Assembly (NCBI GenBank): GCA_031216445.1
Contig: CM062218.1
Span: 16,987,001-17,051,000, forward strand
Length of the DNA stretch: 64,000 bases
DNA from: Lateolabrax maculatus
Lineage: Eukaryota; Chordata; Actinopteri; Acropomatiformes; Lateolabracidae
Direction of reading: 5' to 3'
Part shown: positions 28,617 through 42,655 of the stretch, in pieces
Layout of the letters: every line of letters begins with the position of its first letter
How positions within the stretch are numbered: position 1 is the first letter of the stretch
Notes under the pieces: model-generated
Databases searched by the model: none
Told to the model about the DNA's origin: nothing
The model's input: the letters and a program-made list of their open reading frames with translations, nothing else
Translations under genes and position numbers: made by a program

Positions 28617-29460
28617 CACCTCTGCCTGCTGTGTGTCTTAACTTACAACCTCATCACAAACTGCCAAACTGCCACCTCAGTAGTTCCATGCAGCTACTTC
28701 TTCCCATCCTTCTTTACTTTACTGGTGGGACAGTGTATGCCGTAAATCACTGTAAATACAAGAAAGATAATAATCATGTGTAGCCCTGGTCTCTTTTGGA
28801 ATACTCAAAGGGAAGAACTCTCCTTTTAACTGAGTAATTTATTGCCTGGAGAATCTCATCCGTGTTTTTCGCAGTGCATATAAAAGATATATTTTTGTAA
28901 CCAAATTGGCTCTCCCTTCTACACCGAAATGTTTTAGCCAATGCTTCAGTAATAAATAAAATGCGTTTCTAGAACTTAAAAGTGGTGATCATACTGACAA
29001 CCCACAACAAGCGGTAATTTGCAATAACCTGCTGTTAAAGATTGTAAACAGCTCCCTCTGCACTTATTGGAAATGTTGCAGAAATAAATATGTTTTAAGT
29101 AAAATGCAGTCCGGCTTTTTGACACGATGCACAGTGACAGCTACTGTGACTTTGATAGAGGTTGTTTGCAGGCTAGCTTATGTTCCCTAAACTGTCTCTT
29201 ATTTCCATTGTTTCAGTCTGGTCATCACCTAATTGTTCTGGACCTAGATTTTCACACCAGCTTCTTTTTGAATGAAATTACAATTTTGGAGTGAATCTGT
29301 GTTTGAAATGTCAATTTGTGGTCCCACCTCCCCTTACCGTAGTCCTACATTAATCATTTAGATGTTGTTGTGATATAGATTAGTGGTTGAACTTTTTCTA
29401 TGTTCAATATTTGTACAGTGAGTGCATTCTTAATAAAATGTGTTTCATTAGTCTTTGGCC
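28617..29460 (+). other. rbbp4 3' UTR and downstream flank
   Basis: Non-coding, following the rbbp4 stop codon. Overlapping AATAAA signals occur at 28,951-28,960, another at 29,083-29,088, and a further one near 29,432. Alternative 3' ends are possible. Mammalian RBBP4 is also known for a long 3' UTR. Confidence 0.55.
28951..28960 (+). terminator. rbbp4 polyadenylation signal (overlapping AATAAA)
   Basis: Two overlapping AATAAA hexamers lie 335 bp after the stop codon, with a third at 29,083. These are the first good candidates for rbbp4 transcript ends. Confidence 0.55.
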
Positions 29461-29811
29461 CACTTGATGTATTGTCAACATTTCTCAATATGAATGTGTT
29501 ACTTAATATATTTTTTATTAATAGGATCAGTGCCTTGCTAAGCTTGGAAGTATTTTTAAACAAGCCTAAATAATCCTTTTAGTGAAAGGGTTGATTATGC
29601 CTCATGATACTTTCCTTTAGACCTTTTTATGTGTCTGATGTGACGTCTTGGCGCTTTGCAGTCTGCCAAACTTACACTCACTCTATTACTCAGCGTGCCA
29701 CTGTTTGGTTCTTCGGCCATGTTGCCCTTATAAGTGCATGAACCCCTCTCTGCTCTTCATGCACAGACATTAACTCGTCAGTCGCACTCAGGTTACAATG
29801 AACACAAATCC

Positions 29812-29817
29812 TTTATT
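29812..29817 (-). terminator. sync polyadenylation signal
   Basis: tttatt on the plus strand reads AATAAA on the minus strand, 204 bp past the sync stop codon. This leaves about 0.4-0.9 kb between the convergent rbbp4 and sync transcript ends. Confidence 0.5.
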
Positions 29818-30020
29818 CATAACAAATATCTTTCTACAAACGGCATTCTAGTTCATCTTAACAGACAGTTCTAAAAAAAAAAAGTTTAATATTAGTTTTT
29901 TTTAAACAGCATGTCTCTTAATGTGTGTAAAGTGCATTATTTAAACTTAAAGTTCACTATGTTGCAGATAAAAAATGAGTTTGCTATTATATTGCAAAAT
30001 TCAAAATCAAGAACACACAC

Positions 30021-32637
30021 TCATGTTTTCTCTTCATCGTCACGCTTGTTATGGTCCCTGTAAGAAAAATGTTTTGATTAGACCTGTTCCCTGAAGGTTC
30101 TTTTAAATTACAATACACATCAACAAATCTTACCTGTAAAGGAGTAGTTGTTTGGTTAGGCTGTCTCTCAACTCCTCTATCTCTTTGGTTTTTCTCTTCT
30201 GAATCTTCAACTCGGTCTTCAGCTCTCTGCTGCTCTCCTCCAAAAAGTACACTGTCTCCTGTAAGAATTGCACAGCTTTATTGATTTGTGTATCAGGGGA
30301 CCCTGCCTTTTACTGACGCAAAGTTGAACGACAGTTTGTCTGCTTCCTAAGCTGCCCTGCCTTAAATTTTGTGCCCTTCTTTCCAGCTCCCTTTCCCGTT
30401 TTACACATCCCCCCTCCACCTGCCATCTTGCTTACCTTGTACTGCCCCGTATCCTCTCTTCTCTGTAGGTGAATTAGTTTGAGTTTCTCCTCCAAACAAG
30501 CCCTCTGGAGCTTCAGCTTTTGGATCTCCTCCTTGAGGGGTCTCAGCTGGCCCCTCAGCTCCTGGGCCTGCTCCTTGGCCTTCACCAGTGCTCCGGCTGT
30601 TACCTCCCTCCTCTTCAGCAGCGCAAGCAAAATGGGTTCATATCTGGCCAAGACAACCATTGACAGTTTAATGAGAAACAACGTTTAATCAGCCACCACA
30701 GGTCTGTTTGAAGTGTTAAAATATGTTATTTTTTTAATTATTTAAGTCAGGCAAGACCAGTATGAGACAGTGACAGCACCTCTCCTCGAGCGCTTTCAGC
30801 CCACCCTGCAGATACTGCTGGATGTCCCCACAGGAGTGCCTCCTGCACTCGGTCAGCTCGTCCTGGGTGTTCGAGGTGTGACTGGAGCTCTGGGCATGAC
30901 GCTCTGCTTGTAGGTCTAAGAGCTGCTGTTGTTGTGCTGACCTGAGCTGGGAGCCTTCTTCTGTCAGCTGGAGCACCAGTGACTGCAGCTTCTCCTTGAA
31001 GGCGGGAAGAAAGAGTTTTTTCATGTTGAGTTTTCTTCAGCATTGTGATGAACAGATGAAAGATTTCTATTGAGTGGGTGTCTTACCTCTTCCCTCTTCA
31101 GCAGCTCCACCTCACGGTGCTGGGTGTTCAGGGAGACCTGGTTGTGAGCACAGTCCCTAGCCATGGCAAACAGCCTCCTCTTCAGTTTTCTGAGCTCATC
31201 CTGCAGCCCCTGTCTCTCCAGGTTCACCTTCCACAGCCTCCTCTCCTCCTCTGCCCTCTCCTCCCTGAGGCTCTGAATCTCCCTCTTCCTCTCCTCTCTT
31301 CTCTCCTCTTCCTCCCTCTTCAGTGCTTTCAACAGCTCTGCCACTTTGCTCTCAGTTGGCTCCTCTGTCTCCCCTTCATTGCTCCCCTCTGCCTCCTTAC
31401 TGTCTTTGTCCCCTCTCAACTCCAGCACCTCCGCCAGCAGCTCCTTCCTCTTCTTCTCTAAACGCTGTACCTCTTCTATGCACTCTTCCATCTGAGACCC
31501 TAGGGCGCCTAGTTCATTCTTGCCAGATCCCAGATCAGTGGTGTCCATCTTGAGCTCCTCTGTCTCTTCAGCTGGCTGGTCTATTTCAATCCCAGTTACA
31601 TCTCCCTTTGTGGATGTGCCTTCACTGGTAGACATATATCCTGTCTTTGTGACCTCACAGTACTTTGGATCCTTTTCTGTACTATATAATGGCATTGATG
31701 GCCCTGAAAACCCGAACTGAGGATCAAGTACCCCCTGCTCTGTTTTCAAATTCCCTTGTCTTTCCATTGAGAAGCCACCCATGTTGTCACAGCTAAACAC
31801 AGATTTCTGCTTGCTTCCATTTGTTGCTGAACGTACTGTCACCTCATTACCGTTTCCGTCGGACACTTCTCCGTCTCCCCCTGCATGTTGACCAGCCCAG
31901 GATTCTAATTGCATCGGCTGGCTCATTGGCCTCCCTTGCTGAATGGGCACCAGTGTTGTACCTCTATAAAGATGAGGATTCTTATTGATGTGTACATATT
32001 CTTGGCCTGCATCTGTAGCCCAGTCTTGCGGCTCGAAGTCCATCCCGGCCTCTTCCATACAGCCTTCCAGCATGGCCAACATCCCCAACAGCTGACCCTC
32101 GTACTCCACCATGGTCTCACTCAGCTTGTTCCCCGCTGAAGTGAGAGGCATTTCTGTTTGGCGAGAGGCTTCTGTGGGCGCTCCACACCTGTTGAGGATG
32201 GCGCCCAAGTCTTGTGACTGGCCTTGTGCTGGCTGATCTTCTGTCCCTGCCCCATCCATGTGTGTGTCAATGTAGCTTGTGGAAAGATATGCTTGGGGAG
32301 AAATACTTGTTTCTTCATAGCTCTCCATTGTGTCTTCCTCTTTGCTGTGGCTCCGAGTGGATTCGGTCAGGCTTGTTTCATCGTAAGTTGCGGAGAAGTG
32401 AGAGCCAAAAGGGATACCAGTGAGCTCCTCACAGCTTTTCAGTAAGTCATCCATCTCCTGTAAGTATGGCTTAATCAAAGCTGATTGATTCAGCTGTGTT
32501 CCTGTGAAGGCGAGTCCAGATTGTGCCGTGTTGCACTCTCTTTGTTCCATTAGGGTTCTGACCGGATCCGCATCCTCTTCTTTAATAAAGAGAGGCTCGA
32601 ACCCACTAGATGACATGTCATCGTCCAGGTCCTCCAT
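30021..32637 (-). CDS. sync: Syncoilin-like intermediate filament protein, five exons
   Basis: Syncoilin is a type III/IV-like intermediate filament protein of muscle that links desmin to the dystrobrevin complex. Exons (transcript order): 31087-32637, 30780-30994, 30436-30643, 30134-30258, 30021-30057. They total 2,136 bp, 711 residues, in frame with GT-AG introns. The first 517 residues come from exon 1. Residues 1-376 are acidic and probably disordered (starts MEDLDDDMSSSGFEPLF). From about 377 a coiled-coil rod begins (EECIEEVQRLEKKRKELL), interrupted by a Glu-rich linker, and continues through RYEPILLALLKRRE to the rod end EIEELRDSLTKQLLLYRD. The tail is very short (HNKRDDEEKT). Human syncoilin is 482 residues, so the N-terminal head is much longer here. 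Its position between rbbp4 and an NHSL3-like gene, as in human 1p35, supports the name. No other intermediate filament gene is expected here. Confidence 0.85.
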
Positions 32638-35600
32638 TAGTTTAGCCTGATTCTTGTGGCCACTTTTGATGTAGAAGTCTCCTTTACAACTGTCTTGACA
32701 AAAGCAGATTTATACTTTAGACAGTCTAGCTGATGCATATTAAGCATGATAGCTGTAGTTGTTGGCAGTCGTGTTTCATGTCACAAATACTAGCGCTGGC
32801 CTGCACTGATGACATGTAAAGAGAGGAGTTGGGTTAATATTTTGGCCAGACTTCTGTGTAAGCTATGCTGATGTCATTAGCACATGTAGGCATGTAGAGC
32901 TGGGCAAGGGAGTTGTGTAGCAGAGGGTATGCTACCAGCAGCTGTCCCGCTAGTCTGGATGCCCCAGGGACCAGCTGACAGCTTGGCAATGATAAGACAC
33001 ACACCTCAAACATGCCTACTCATGCATTCACATGAGCACCGCAACACTACTAATATGAATATATACAAATATCTTTCGTCTGATGTTCCAACAAGTGGCA
33101 TTAAACAGATCACATTAGAGAGCAGACTATCATAACATGTCATTGTGCCGATGGATGGGCCTTTACACTCTCCCCTGGTGAATAATGTAGCTGTAATTTC
33201 ACCCTCTGAGGTGTTTGCCAGGGCTGGCCAGAGACCCCCAGAGTAAATTGATCAAATTGACCCAATACTGTCATCGGCAGAGATTAGTAATGCAGAAAGG
33301 GCATGGAAGACAAGTGTGACATTCATTTGATAGCTGCTGTTTCCTTGCCAAAACCTCCAAGACCAAAATTCAAGATGCAGCATTTGTATTAAACTAAGTC
33401 AGACAATCTAAATAACACTGAAGTACTCAAATCTACAGCACCAACAACTCCATTGTTCCTTGGCTTTTGTTTTTTTCTTATGCCCCCATTGCCCTGGGCA
33501 GTGTTGTGCTATGCTGACCAAAGCCTGGGGAAGACATGGCAGTCAGCAGCTGTCTTGCTGCAGGACAGGCGTGGGCACAAGTCACATTCCTTTAGACCTC
33601 CACCACCCAAAGACAGCGCTGGCCAATATTTGTTAGGCATTCTGAACATCAACTTTTATTCTTATATTAAACAAAAATATAACTTTTCTTTTAAGCTTCA
33701 TGTTATATGCTGTTCCTTTTTTTAACTGCTAAATTAATTCACAGTTATTTGAAAGTTGACTCTTGGGAGCAGCATGAATGGTTAGTGTTGAATTTTCTTC
33801 AGGGGTCTCCATTCAAATTTGATAAACACAAATTACACAATGATCATATATAAACACAAAATAAAATTGCACTTACTTCTGTATATATGCTTGTTTCTGC
33901 TGCCCTTATGTGGTATCCTCAGGATGAAGCCGTTAGAAATGAGTTGTGGTTCAAACGACAAAGCACAGTGAGCGACAGAGTGAGCGGGAGCAGTGTGTGC
34001 AGATGAACTGAGGGGAGGTGGGGGGGGGGTAGCGGGGTAAAGACAGTTGACCCAGCCTCCTTCTCAGCCATAGTGCTGCTATGTGTGACCATGACTACCA
34101 CAAATCTGTTTAGGTTTATTAATAAACACTGGGCTGGGGGAAAGAGGAGCCACAGCAGGCTGTTTTATCCTGAGAGAGTTACAGGATTTGCCAAAATGGA
34201 CCAGAAATTATACTATAGCCATATGTAGTTTATAAGCAGTTTGTGTAATTATATATTTGTTGGAAGACTTCACAACTACCTCTGAAAGGTTGAAGTGTTT
34301 TTGTCAGAAAACTTTCATTTACATGGATCAAAGGACACTGTCTTGATATACAAGGAGTAATCGTCCTTATTTCAAGATATCACAGTAATTTCAGATTAAA
34401 TTGAAAGTTAGTTTTTACATCTATTATGCCAGTTTGACTGGTGGAGTTACAGCTGGATGCATTAATTATGGCTGTTGAGAGGTGGGTGTGTTTCGAGGGT
34501 TTATGGTGTGTGTGTTTAAAATGAAAGAGGACATGGCTCCAGGATTCCACCCGTGCCTCCTCATTATCGAGAAGCCTTTAAATAGCTCCCTGCATTTTTT
34601 GACGGCTTCTCACGGGAGGATTGGTTTTCGCCTAAACTTCTGACCCCCACAATGGACCACAGGTGGTCTTCTGTTGTCTGAGGAGAGGGCAGAGAGGAAG
34701 AGACAGGGCTGTAAAAGACATGAAAAGATGTGGCAGGTGTAGAAGAAAGGGAGGCGACGATGGAGATGGTGACATTTCGAGAAAGACAGATCCGTGAAAA
34801 GCAGATTTTGGTGTGAACTGTATGTTTTTATTAGTTTTACTCCAAAAACTATTATTTTAATTTTATAGTCTTTCTTTTAGGTTATAACAGTTTATCATTC
34901 ATTTGACATCCATGTTTATTGCCTGACGTTTCATATTTCATACCTTTCATTACACACTATTTTGGAATATTTCTCAATATATAGGAACACATATAACAGT
35001 CAGACACCACTAGATGGCCTCACAGTTTAACTTTAACTCCTCTTATCCAAAGGATAACATAAAAGGAAATGTTGAATGTCTAACTTTGAACAACCAGTTT
35101 AGTTAAGACACATGTTCAACCTCTCAACCCAGTCTTTCTGTAGGCTTTTCTAGGAATACAGCAATTAATTTAGTCATGATTCCACTGTAAATACAGGATT
35201 AAAGCACTCATTTTATAACGCTAGTTTTAACTATCTAGTATTAACAAGATTAGAGGACAGATATACAAGTTTACCTTAATGCTGTGGATAACCCTCTTTT
35301 TTTCTCTGTTGGTCTATCTTATTTTCTCAAATTTGTCATTGAAGGCTAATTCCTGCTTTACAAAGGATATAGAGCAGAAATAAAATGATGTTTGTGCTGT
35401 AAAATGAACAAAACTACCCAAGATTAATTTATGGCAAATCCCACTTCAGAGTATTTACTTGACCTTTTTTACTGAAGGTAATTTTATTTGCAGTTAACAC
35501 CCTATGAAACAGTGTTTCATAGTGGTAATTCCTTTGAGATTCTGATTCAGTGTTTCCATGACAAGATTACGTCCCTTGTTTTCAAGAAAATATGTAATGT

Positions 35601-36399
35601 TTATCTAAGTCACTCTTGCTGACCACTGTGACTCTGTTTTGGCAAGTCTAGGCTTTGGGACAGAGACAGTAATTTACACGAAGTTATGTCCAGGGATTAT
35701 CTGTTTCAAAAACACTGTTTAACACTGTTGTGCTGATGCACACCCACACAGCCACTGGGATCTAGAGAGAGACTTTGAGACTCTCCCTTACTTGTCTGCC
35801 ATAAAAATCATCATCTTTTCAGCTCTTTTTCTATAATTTCCTTTCTTAAAGGATGGGGAGATCATCAGTGTGTGTGCGTGGGTGTAGAGTAAGACAAGGG
35901 GGAAACCAAATATTTCAGGGGGCGGTGTGGTTGAGGACTGAATGTCCCACTGAGATGGGCCATATGCTGGACATTCAGTTGGACTGGTTTGATACCGTCT
36001 GCTCCAATCTGCAGTACTGTCCAAACGCAGCAGAACATCCTGTCAGTGTTTTCTCATCTTCCTCTCCTGTTTCTCTTCTCTTTCCATCTCTAGTCCCACA
36101 AACAGCAATGAGGCAACGCTATCCAGAGAAAGCCAAACTCTATATTGCAGAGATGTGAAACATAAAGGGTTTTTGAAGTTCATATTGTTCAAATTTCAAA
36201 GCTTTTCTGACATTTAGGGCTGCCAGTACAATATGTTTTGGCTCAAAAATTGGCCTTTGGTGAAGGACTACCTATGCAGAACTGTGTTGAGTGTATTATT
36301 CACTAAAATCAGTTCTGGGATCAGTTAATGTTCCTTGTGATCATCTGTTTTTTTGTGTTTTCCAGCACCTAAGTTGACTGGTGGACACATTGAGTGCCT
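32638..36399. other. Intergenic sequence upstream of sync
   Basis: The sync promoter and any 5' non-coding exon should lie in the first few hundred bases, but I cannot place them. No open frame has a recognisable domain. A G-rich run occurs near 34,018-34,028. A CTCF-like sequence (ccactagatggcct, 35,007) matches that consensus except for the last two positions. The rest is ordinary AT-rich non-coding DNA. Confidence 0.45.
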
Positions 36400-38159
36400 C
36401 TTTATAATATATATGCCATTCAAAAAAAATGTGCATATGGTCTATTGTTTGCTCTTAAAATATTTTCCAAGAAGCGTTTTGGGAAAGGAACCTTTCTGTT
36501 TCATCTGAAGCATCCCTTGTGGGCAGTTCCATTCTGGTTGTACTCATGGTTTTATTTAATTTTGGTCTTACCACATTTGGCCTTTGGGAATTTAAGATTT
36601 TTCCGTGTGTGATATTTTGAAATAAAGTAAGGTTAAGACATTGCTGTTCAATAGTAGCAAGAACAAATAGTGCCCATCTAATACCCTTTTAAAATAATTT
36701 AATTTAAGAGACAATCCAACGGTCACATTTTAAGTTGTGTATTTTTGAGAAAAAGTGGGATATACCAACACCTGTAAATTTTGAAAAAAATAGCCCCCCA
36801 AAACATTTAGTGATTAGAAAAGGTTTATCTGCATTTATTTAAGATATTACGCATAGGTACGTGTCTAAAAACTAAATCCATAATACTGAAACTGATACTT
36901 GGACCTCTGCTCTATTTGCTCCACAGAATAAACAAAACAAACAAAAGTTTGTTTGTCTGACTCTGAAATCATAGATTAGTTACTCATCTTGTGTTAACAT
37001 CTTCTGTTATCTCACTTGTTCCCTGCCGTCTGTCATGTCGTGCATCATGCAGCATTGTCTCACTATGGCTAAGTGTGTTTTAATGACAGTGACCTTATCG
37101 GGTGTTTAGTTTAAAGAGAGTGCCTCTACTACATTATTGTCAGCCACCATCTTCTTACTGTCATCAGCCACCCAGTGTTTGTACCAGTTGGCTTTTCAAG
37201 GTCTTAAGGGATCACTTAATATAATGAAGTAGGGGGCCCATGTCCTTCTTCAGTATGTTTTTCCACTGTTCTGGATTAAGCATGTTTCCTCTGTTTAAAA
37301 GTGACGGACACGCTTACCCTTAAAAAGACAGAGAGCAGCTACAGCTTGTTCCCACGGAGCATTGATTTACTTTTTTATCTTACCCTCATCAAACACTTTC
37401 CAACTGTTCTTTGAATGTTTTGAAAAGAGCCCTCATTGTAAAGTGTTGGGACAGAGCCCAGGTTTTAGGATTCAGTATTGCATCAACATTTTGTGAGAAT
37501 CTGTTCTATCACCTTTATATTGTTGCAGTCACAACCGGTTCCCACGAAGGGACACTGCAGATGAATACAGCTGATATGCAGAGATGAGATCACATGCTCA
37601 GTCAGTGAGGATCATACTATGGGATCAGTCATGGGTGACAGACACAGAGTGAACAGCGTCAACAGTTAAACTAACAGGAGATATTCAATGTTGATCTGTA
37701 AACAGAAAGCCTAGCGATTTTAGATTTAAATAGAGACTCGGGTTACATTGGTGTATTGGTGTTTGTTTGTATGTTGAACAAGCTGTTTGTGTGTATGCCA
37801 GGCTGCGTGTACAAGCTTGTCCGCATTTGCTGAAGGCCTATAGTAACAACAATGTAATCCATCTGATAAGTTTTGTAATTTTTTTTCTCACCAAAAGATC
37901 TCCTGCCAACTGAGTGACATAATTCCTCTTCCTCGTCTAAGAATTGACTTGCGTCAGCAGTGGTGGGAGGAGTCAGTGACTGCTGAGTCTGAGAAGCAAG
38001 AGCCATATGTATTGTTCACTTGTTTTTAGAAATGTTTTTGCTGTTTTTAGCAACAATAGAGGCATGGTTATTGTAATCGCAATGTCGGTCTGGCTGTTAA
38101 ATCAATCAAATCAAATCGATCGACTGGTTGGTCGGTCCAGCACACAGGTCACAAGAGGA
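36400..38159. other. Intergenic, no feature seen
   Basis: AT-rich non-coding sequence. Short open frames are random and I recognise no repeats. Confidence 0.4.
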
Positions 38160-38600
38160 CGTTGGTGATCCCCTGACTTTTCCTTTAGCACCACCATGAC
38201 AGTGACTTGTTAAGCTTTTTTTTTGATGGATTGCCATGAAATTTGGTACAGGTATCCATGCTGCCCATAGGACATATCCTAATGACTTTGGTGATCCAAT
38301 GGTAGTGCCACAACCAGGTTAAAGTTTTCTTTTACCTTGTGAAATTTCTCAATATCTACTAGATGGATTGGCACAAAATTTTGTACAGACATGTATGACA
38401 GTGTACCATAAGTTGATGATGGCCTGACTTTTCCTGTGGCACCATGAAGTTGACTTCTGTGGGTCTGAGTGAAATGTGGTACGGACATTCATGTTCCCCT
38501 CGGGATGAATTGTAATCACTTTGGTTATCCTTTAATTTCTCATAAAGCGCCATTATCAGATCAAAACTGATGATATTCCCATCAGCCTCAGCTGTACTTT
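38160..38600 (+). repeat. Interspersed fish repeat, copy B
   Basis: It contains gatggattgccatgaaattt (38,226) and gggatgaattgtaatcactt (38,504), shared with the minus-strand copy in tert intron 12. The segment is itself built of roughly 100-140-bp units that repeat the pattern 'gatggattg...aaatt.gtac' (38,226; 38,362; a degraded one near 38,465). Confidence 0.55.
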
Positions 38601-39007
38601 GAGTTTAGTGCTTATTACTGTACCAAATGTGAGCATGTTAACTAGGTTAAATAAGATGTGTAAGCATTTAGCTCAAAGCACCACTGTGCCCAAGAACAGC
38701 CTCACAGAGCTGCAAGCACGGCTGATGACCCGTCTTGTTTCAACATTAGTATACATCTCACTCAGGTCCAACCGGAGAAAGAGACTTATTATCCACCACA
38801 ATAGTCAGTATAAACTGTAGCATTCCTCTGGTCTTACTCATCTCTCTCCAGTAGAGGCTCACCCAGCTCTTACTGGTGCCACTTTTAGCACAACCATATA
38901 TCATAAAGGCTCCAGGAGGACACTCTGTTCACCTGAAGCTTGCTCTAACCCAAACATATGAAGCTCAGATTCAAAGTTAATGTTGTTACTGCTATGAGTC
39001 AGTGGCT

Positions 39008-39040
<33 letters not shown>

Positions 39041-42000
39041 GTCCAGTATGTGTGTATGAGTGTGTTTTCATCCTCTAAATGAGCTGCAATTTGCTATTGT
39101 AAGACAGTTAATGTTTTGATGTAAATGTTAGTTTGAGATATTACAGTAAATATTAAGATGACTACTTACAATAAAATAAGTTTTATGTCTTTTCAAAAGT
39201 TAAAAGTTCTTGCACTAAAGTTGATACCTTCTTGCACACTCCCAAATGCTTTAGACTGCACAAATATGTTCTTAATCCCTGTTGTTTTTCAGAAATGGTT
39301 TCACCAAAGAGTCTCACCACTCTGTTTTCAGCTCCCTTAATTAGATGTTGAGCGAGTGCCAATCCTGTTATTTTAATAAAGATTCGACAGAGGTCACCTC
39401 AGGTTTCCTGGCTCTGACGTCAGTACCTCATTTAAACGACCCCCCAGAGAGAGTGAAAACAGGCAGATAGTTCCTCTGCAAATGGAGAGAGGGAGAGACA
39501 AAGAAAGAAAGACATAAAGAAAGAGGGAGAGAGAAATGGTTGGATGGATAGATGGAAACTTGTGGCCTGTTTTTGTCCAGTCCCAAACAACCCAGCAACC
39601 ACACCCTCTCAGGAATTCCTGCAGCAAAAATATTTCATGTCATGTTTTTAAAGGAGCAGTTCAACCTTACCATAACACGTTCAGTGTTTTCTTACTTGAA
39701 AAGCTTCCATGTTGCCTAAAGGGATGCATATGGAGTCATTTATTGTATGTACAAATTGTATTGTTATTTTTTTTATTTTTGCAGCAGAGGACATTGGTTT
39801 TGTTATGTGCAGAGGAGTAAATAGTGTTAAATAGTGATCTAAAAAGTACATTACAAGATGAATAAAAATGAGAAGTAAAACTATAAAGTTAATCAAGAAA
39901 ACAAAAGAGGTTTATCTGATGAATGGTATGTGGAGTAACCAACCAACTCACCCTAAACAAGGTATAGACCTTGGTCAGGGTTAGTCACGTAAGATAGCAA
40001 AACATGTCAAAGGGACAAATAAGCTAAAAAGAAAATAAAACAATTGTTTGACTGTTTTTTTTTTTGACTGTATTTTTCTAAAATTAAAAGCATCTTGTAT
40101 CTTGGTCTAAATATTTCTGCTCTACTTCTGATTTTGTTTGAGTAAATTGTGTGTATAAGTCTGTGTGTGTATCTTCATGTGTGTATGAATTGCCAGCCAG
40201 ATGGCTCTGTGCACAGCCAGTGTGTTTTGGCTCTGAACACTCCTGGATTCTCAGAAATACTTTACTGTCCACTGTGCAGAAGGTTTCACTCTGAACATTA
40301 GACACACAGGGCTTTGTATGTGTGCTCTGACTGTGTTTATTATTTCATCTTATAGTAAAAACACAAGGGTCAGTATAGCTGCTCATGGACCATTTATAAC
40401 ATTTATTGTTCCCTTTATTATTAAATGTATGTCTGTCTTGAGTGTCCAGGAAGAGCCATGTCAATATAAAACTAGAACCATCAACAGGCCAGCTTCAACT
40501 CGTCCAGGCAGGCGCAAACACTTGGCTAATAGAATCCAATGGACGGCTTGTCACAAAGCTGATCTATGACGGATACAAACACATGGCGATCCCACCCACC
40601 TCCTCTTCTCTGGATCAGACAGATAGAAACACTGATCAGTCAACTTTACAATTACATTTCTCCAGTTTCTCCATTACATCACAGCTCAAAGTTCAACATA
40701 CTAAAGCTGATAAACGTGTGTCTAGAGGCAGATTCAAAGCAGCAGTTCAAGAAGAAGTCATCAGTGACAGCAGTCAACATACTTTACAATATGGCTATGT
40801 ATATTGCATTCTTTTTGGATTATAGTTATGTTGTGTCGTTTATTTCCAGGAATCGAATAACACACCTGTCCCTTGGAATGACAGTGTAGTAACTTTAAGA
40901 GTCACAAACTGCAGTGTTTGAAGCATATTACTTTGTTTTAGGGCAGAACTAACAGCTCGTAAGAAAATAACACTCCTTTAGCCTTATTGTCTCTGTCGTC
41001 TGGCTCTTGGACAAAATTGTTCCCCAGAGGCACCATAAAACAGACAACAGCCAACTCTTACGACTTCATTTTCAGCAGGTTCAACCCACATTCTCTCTTT
41101 CCTGTCCTCCTCATCTCACTTGGCCCGTTCACCAGAAGCATGACTCGACAGTATTTCCTCTACTTTCTCCAATGAAATGGACACCTCTCTCCCACTCCTA
41201 GAACCTTGTAACACAGTCTTTTTGAGCCTCCATTAAAGGAAGGTCAGAGGAATCACAACATGTCTGGACAGGGAAAACTGGAGTTCAGAGGGGTCAGAGA
41301 TTTGTTTTTTAGCTCCTCCTTTTTCTTTGCACTTTTAAACTTTCGAACTACTCTGGTTTATACTTTTGTACCATTCCCCCACCCATACCTCTTTTTCAAC
41401 AAGCACTCACTGCCAACAGAGGCCGTAACATCTATTCTGGTCGTAGGCTGGTGAGACAAAGCTGTCTCTGTTGCACAGAGGAATCCCCTCTGTGTGTTTC
41501 ACAGCTGAGTATCAACCTGGAAAACTCTCCCTCTTCTCTCTAAAACTATTATTACATGCCACCATTCTCTCTCTGCCCTCATTTCTCTTTGTCTCTCACC
41601 TCCCTTTCCACCCCTCCCATCCTCTCAGTTCGTTGATGTTGAAAATAGCGGACTGTGGAATGTCATTTTGGAGATTTTCAGTGATTTTGATTACTCAGTG
41701 GTTCTTAGAAATGCTTTTTGTAGGGGTTAAACATGCACACGTTATAGAGGTGATGGAAGAAAATAACAGATTTGTGTAGAGACCTGTTTTGGTGTTTTTT
41801 GATTTAGTTTCAGTGTTGTATGCTTTTGTGAGAAATGGACAGAGGGAAGCAGTCAGTGCAGAAAAAATGCGTCTGTCGCAGGACAAAAGCAGGTCGGGAA
41901 TGATAATGCTGGTCCGAGAGAGCTGGGCTTATCCCAACCGGCAGTATGGATTTCCTGCCTGCAGCCTCCTTTCAATCACATCTAACATACACATACACAC

Positions 42001-42655
42001 AGGTCATTGACAGAAAGTTTGTGTTGCTGTTGGTAGTGTGTTTGATTATGGTACTGTGTGAGTGGAAAGGCTCAACTGTCCTTGAGCAAGGTGTTTACCC
42101 CTTTTTGCTCCATTGTTTGATATTATGATGTTGTTTCATCCATTATGTCAGCTGTGTCTTAACAGTGTCTAGTAGTTCCAACAAGGGAACCAGTTAGCTT
42201 TCGGTGCATACATTACATTTTTACTCTTGTAGTTATAGGGCCATAATTGAACTACTAGTTAGTGTTGCGCAATACGATGCTATGTATTGCAAGACAAGAA
42301 ATGTTCAGACAGTTTATTACGAAGTTGCCATCCCTTTATTTCAAGTTGTATTAGACCTTGTGAACAACATTATAAATCAATGAGCACATACCATGACATA
42401 CTGTATACCAATATTGTGATATAAAATTTGCATTATGCTTTATATAAGATTTTTACCATGTTGACACTCCTACAGTACTTGTGAGGCTTCTTGTGTTTGC
42501 TTTTATGTTTTGGACTTGCTTTGGGCAGTATTTATTATTTATACATAACGAGGTCCTGTATAGCTCTATAATCATGTGACCATGTATAAACAGACTCTCT
42601 ACATGTCTGTAGTCCTCCACTAATGATATAGAATTAAGTTTGTTGCAACTACATA
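38601..42655. other. Intergenic, no gene seen
   Basis: Non-coding DNA with a (GT)15 tract at 39,009-39,038 and scattered AT-rich and CT-rich stretches (41,520-41,630). Open frames at 40,442-40,825 and 41,471-41,779 have no domain, conserved motif or splice context, and I do not call them. Confidence 0.45.
39009..39038. repeat. (GT)15 microsatellite
   Basis: A perfect GT tract in intergenic DNA. Confidence 0.95.

Noticed and set aside
31078..31553. Leucine/proline-rich plus-strand frames opposite sync
   Set aside because: They are the antisense of the Glu/Arg-rich coiled-coil region of sync, a familiar artefact.
40442..40825. 127-codon plus-strand frame in intergenic DNA
   Set aside because: It has no domain, no Kozak or splice context and no protein similarity that I recognise.
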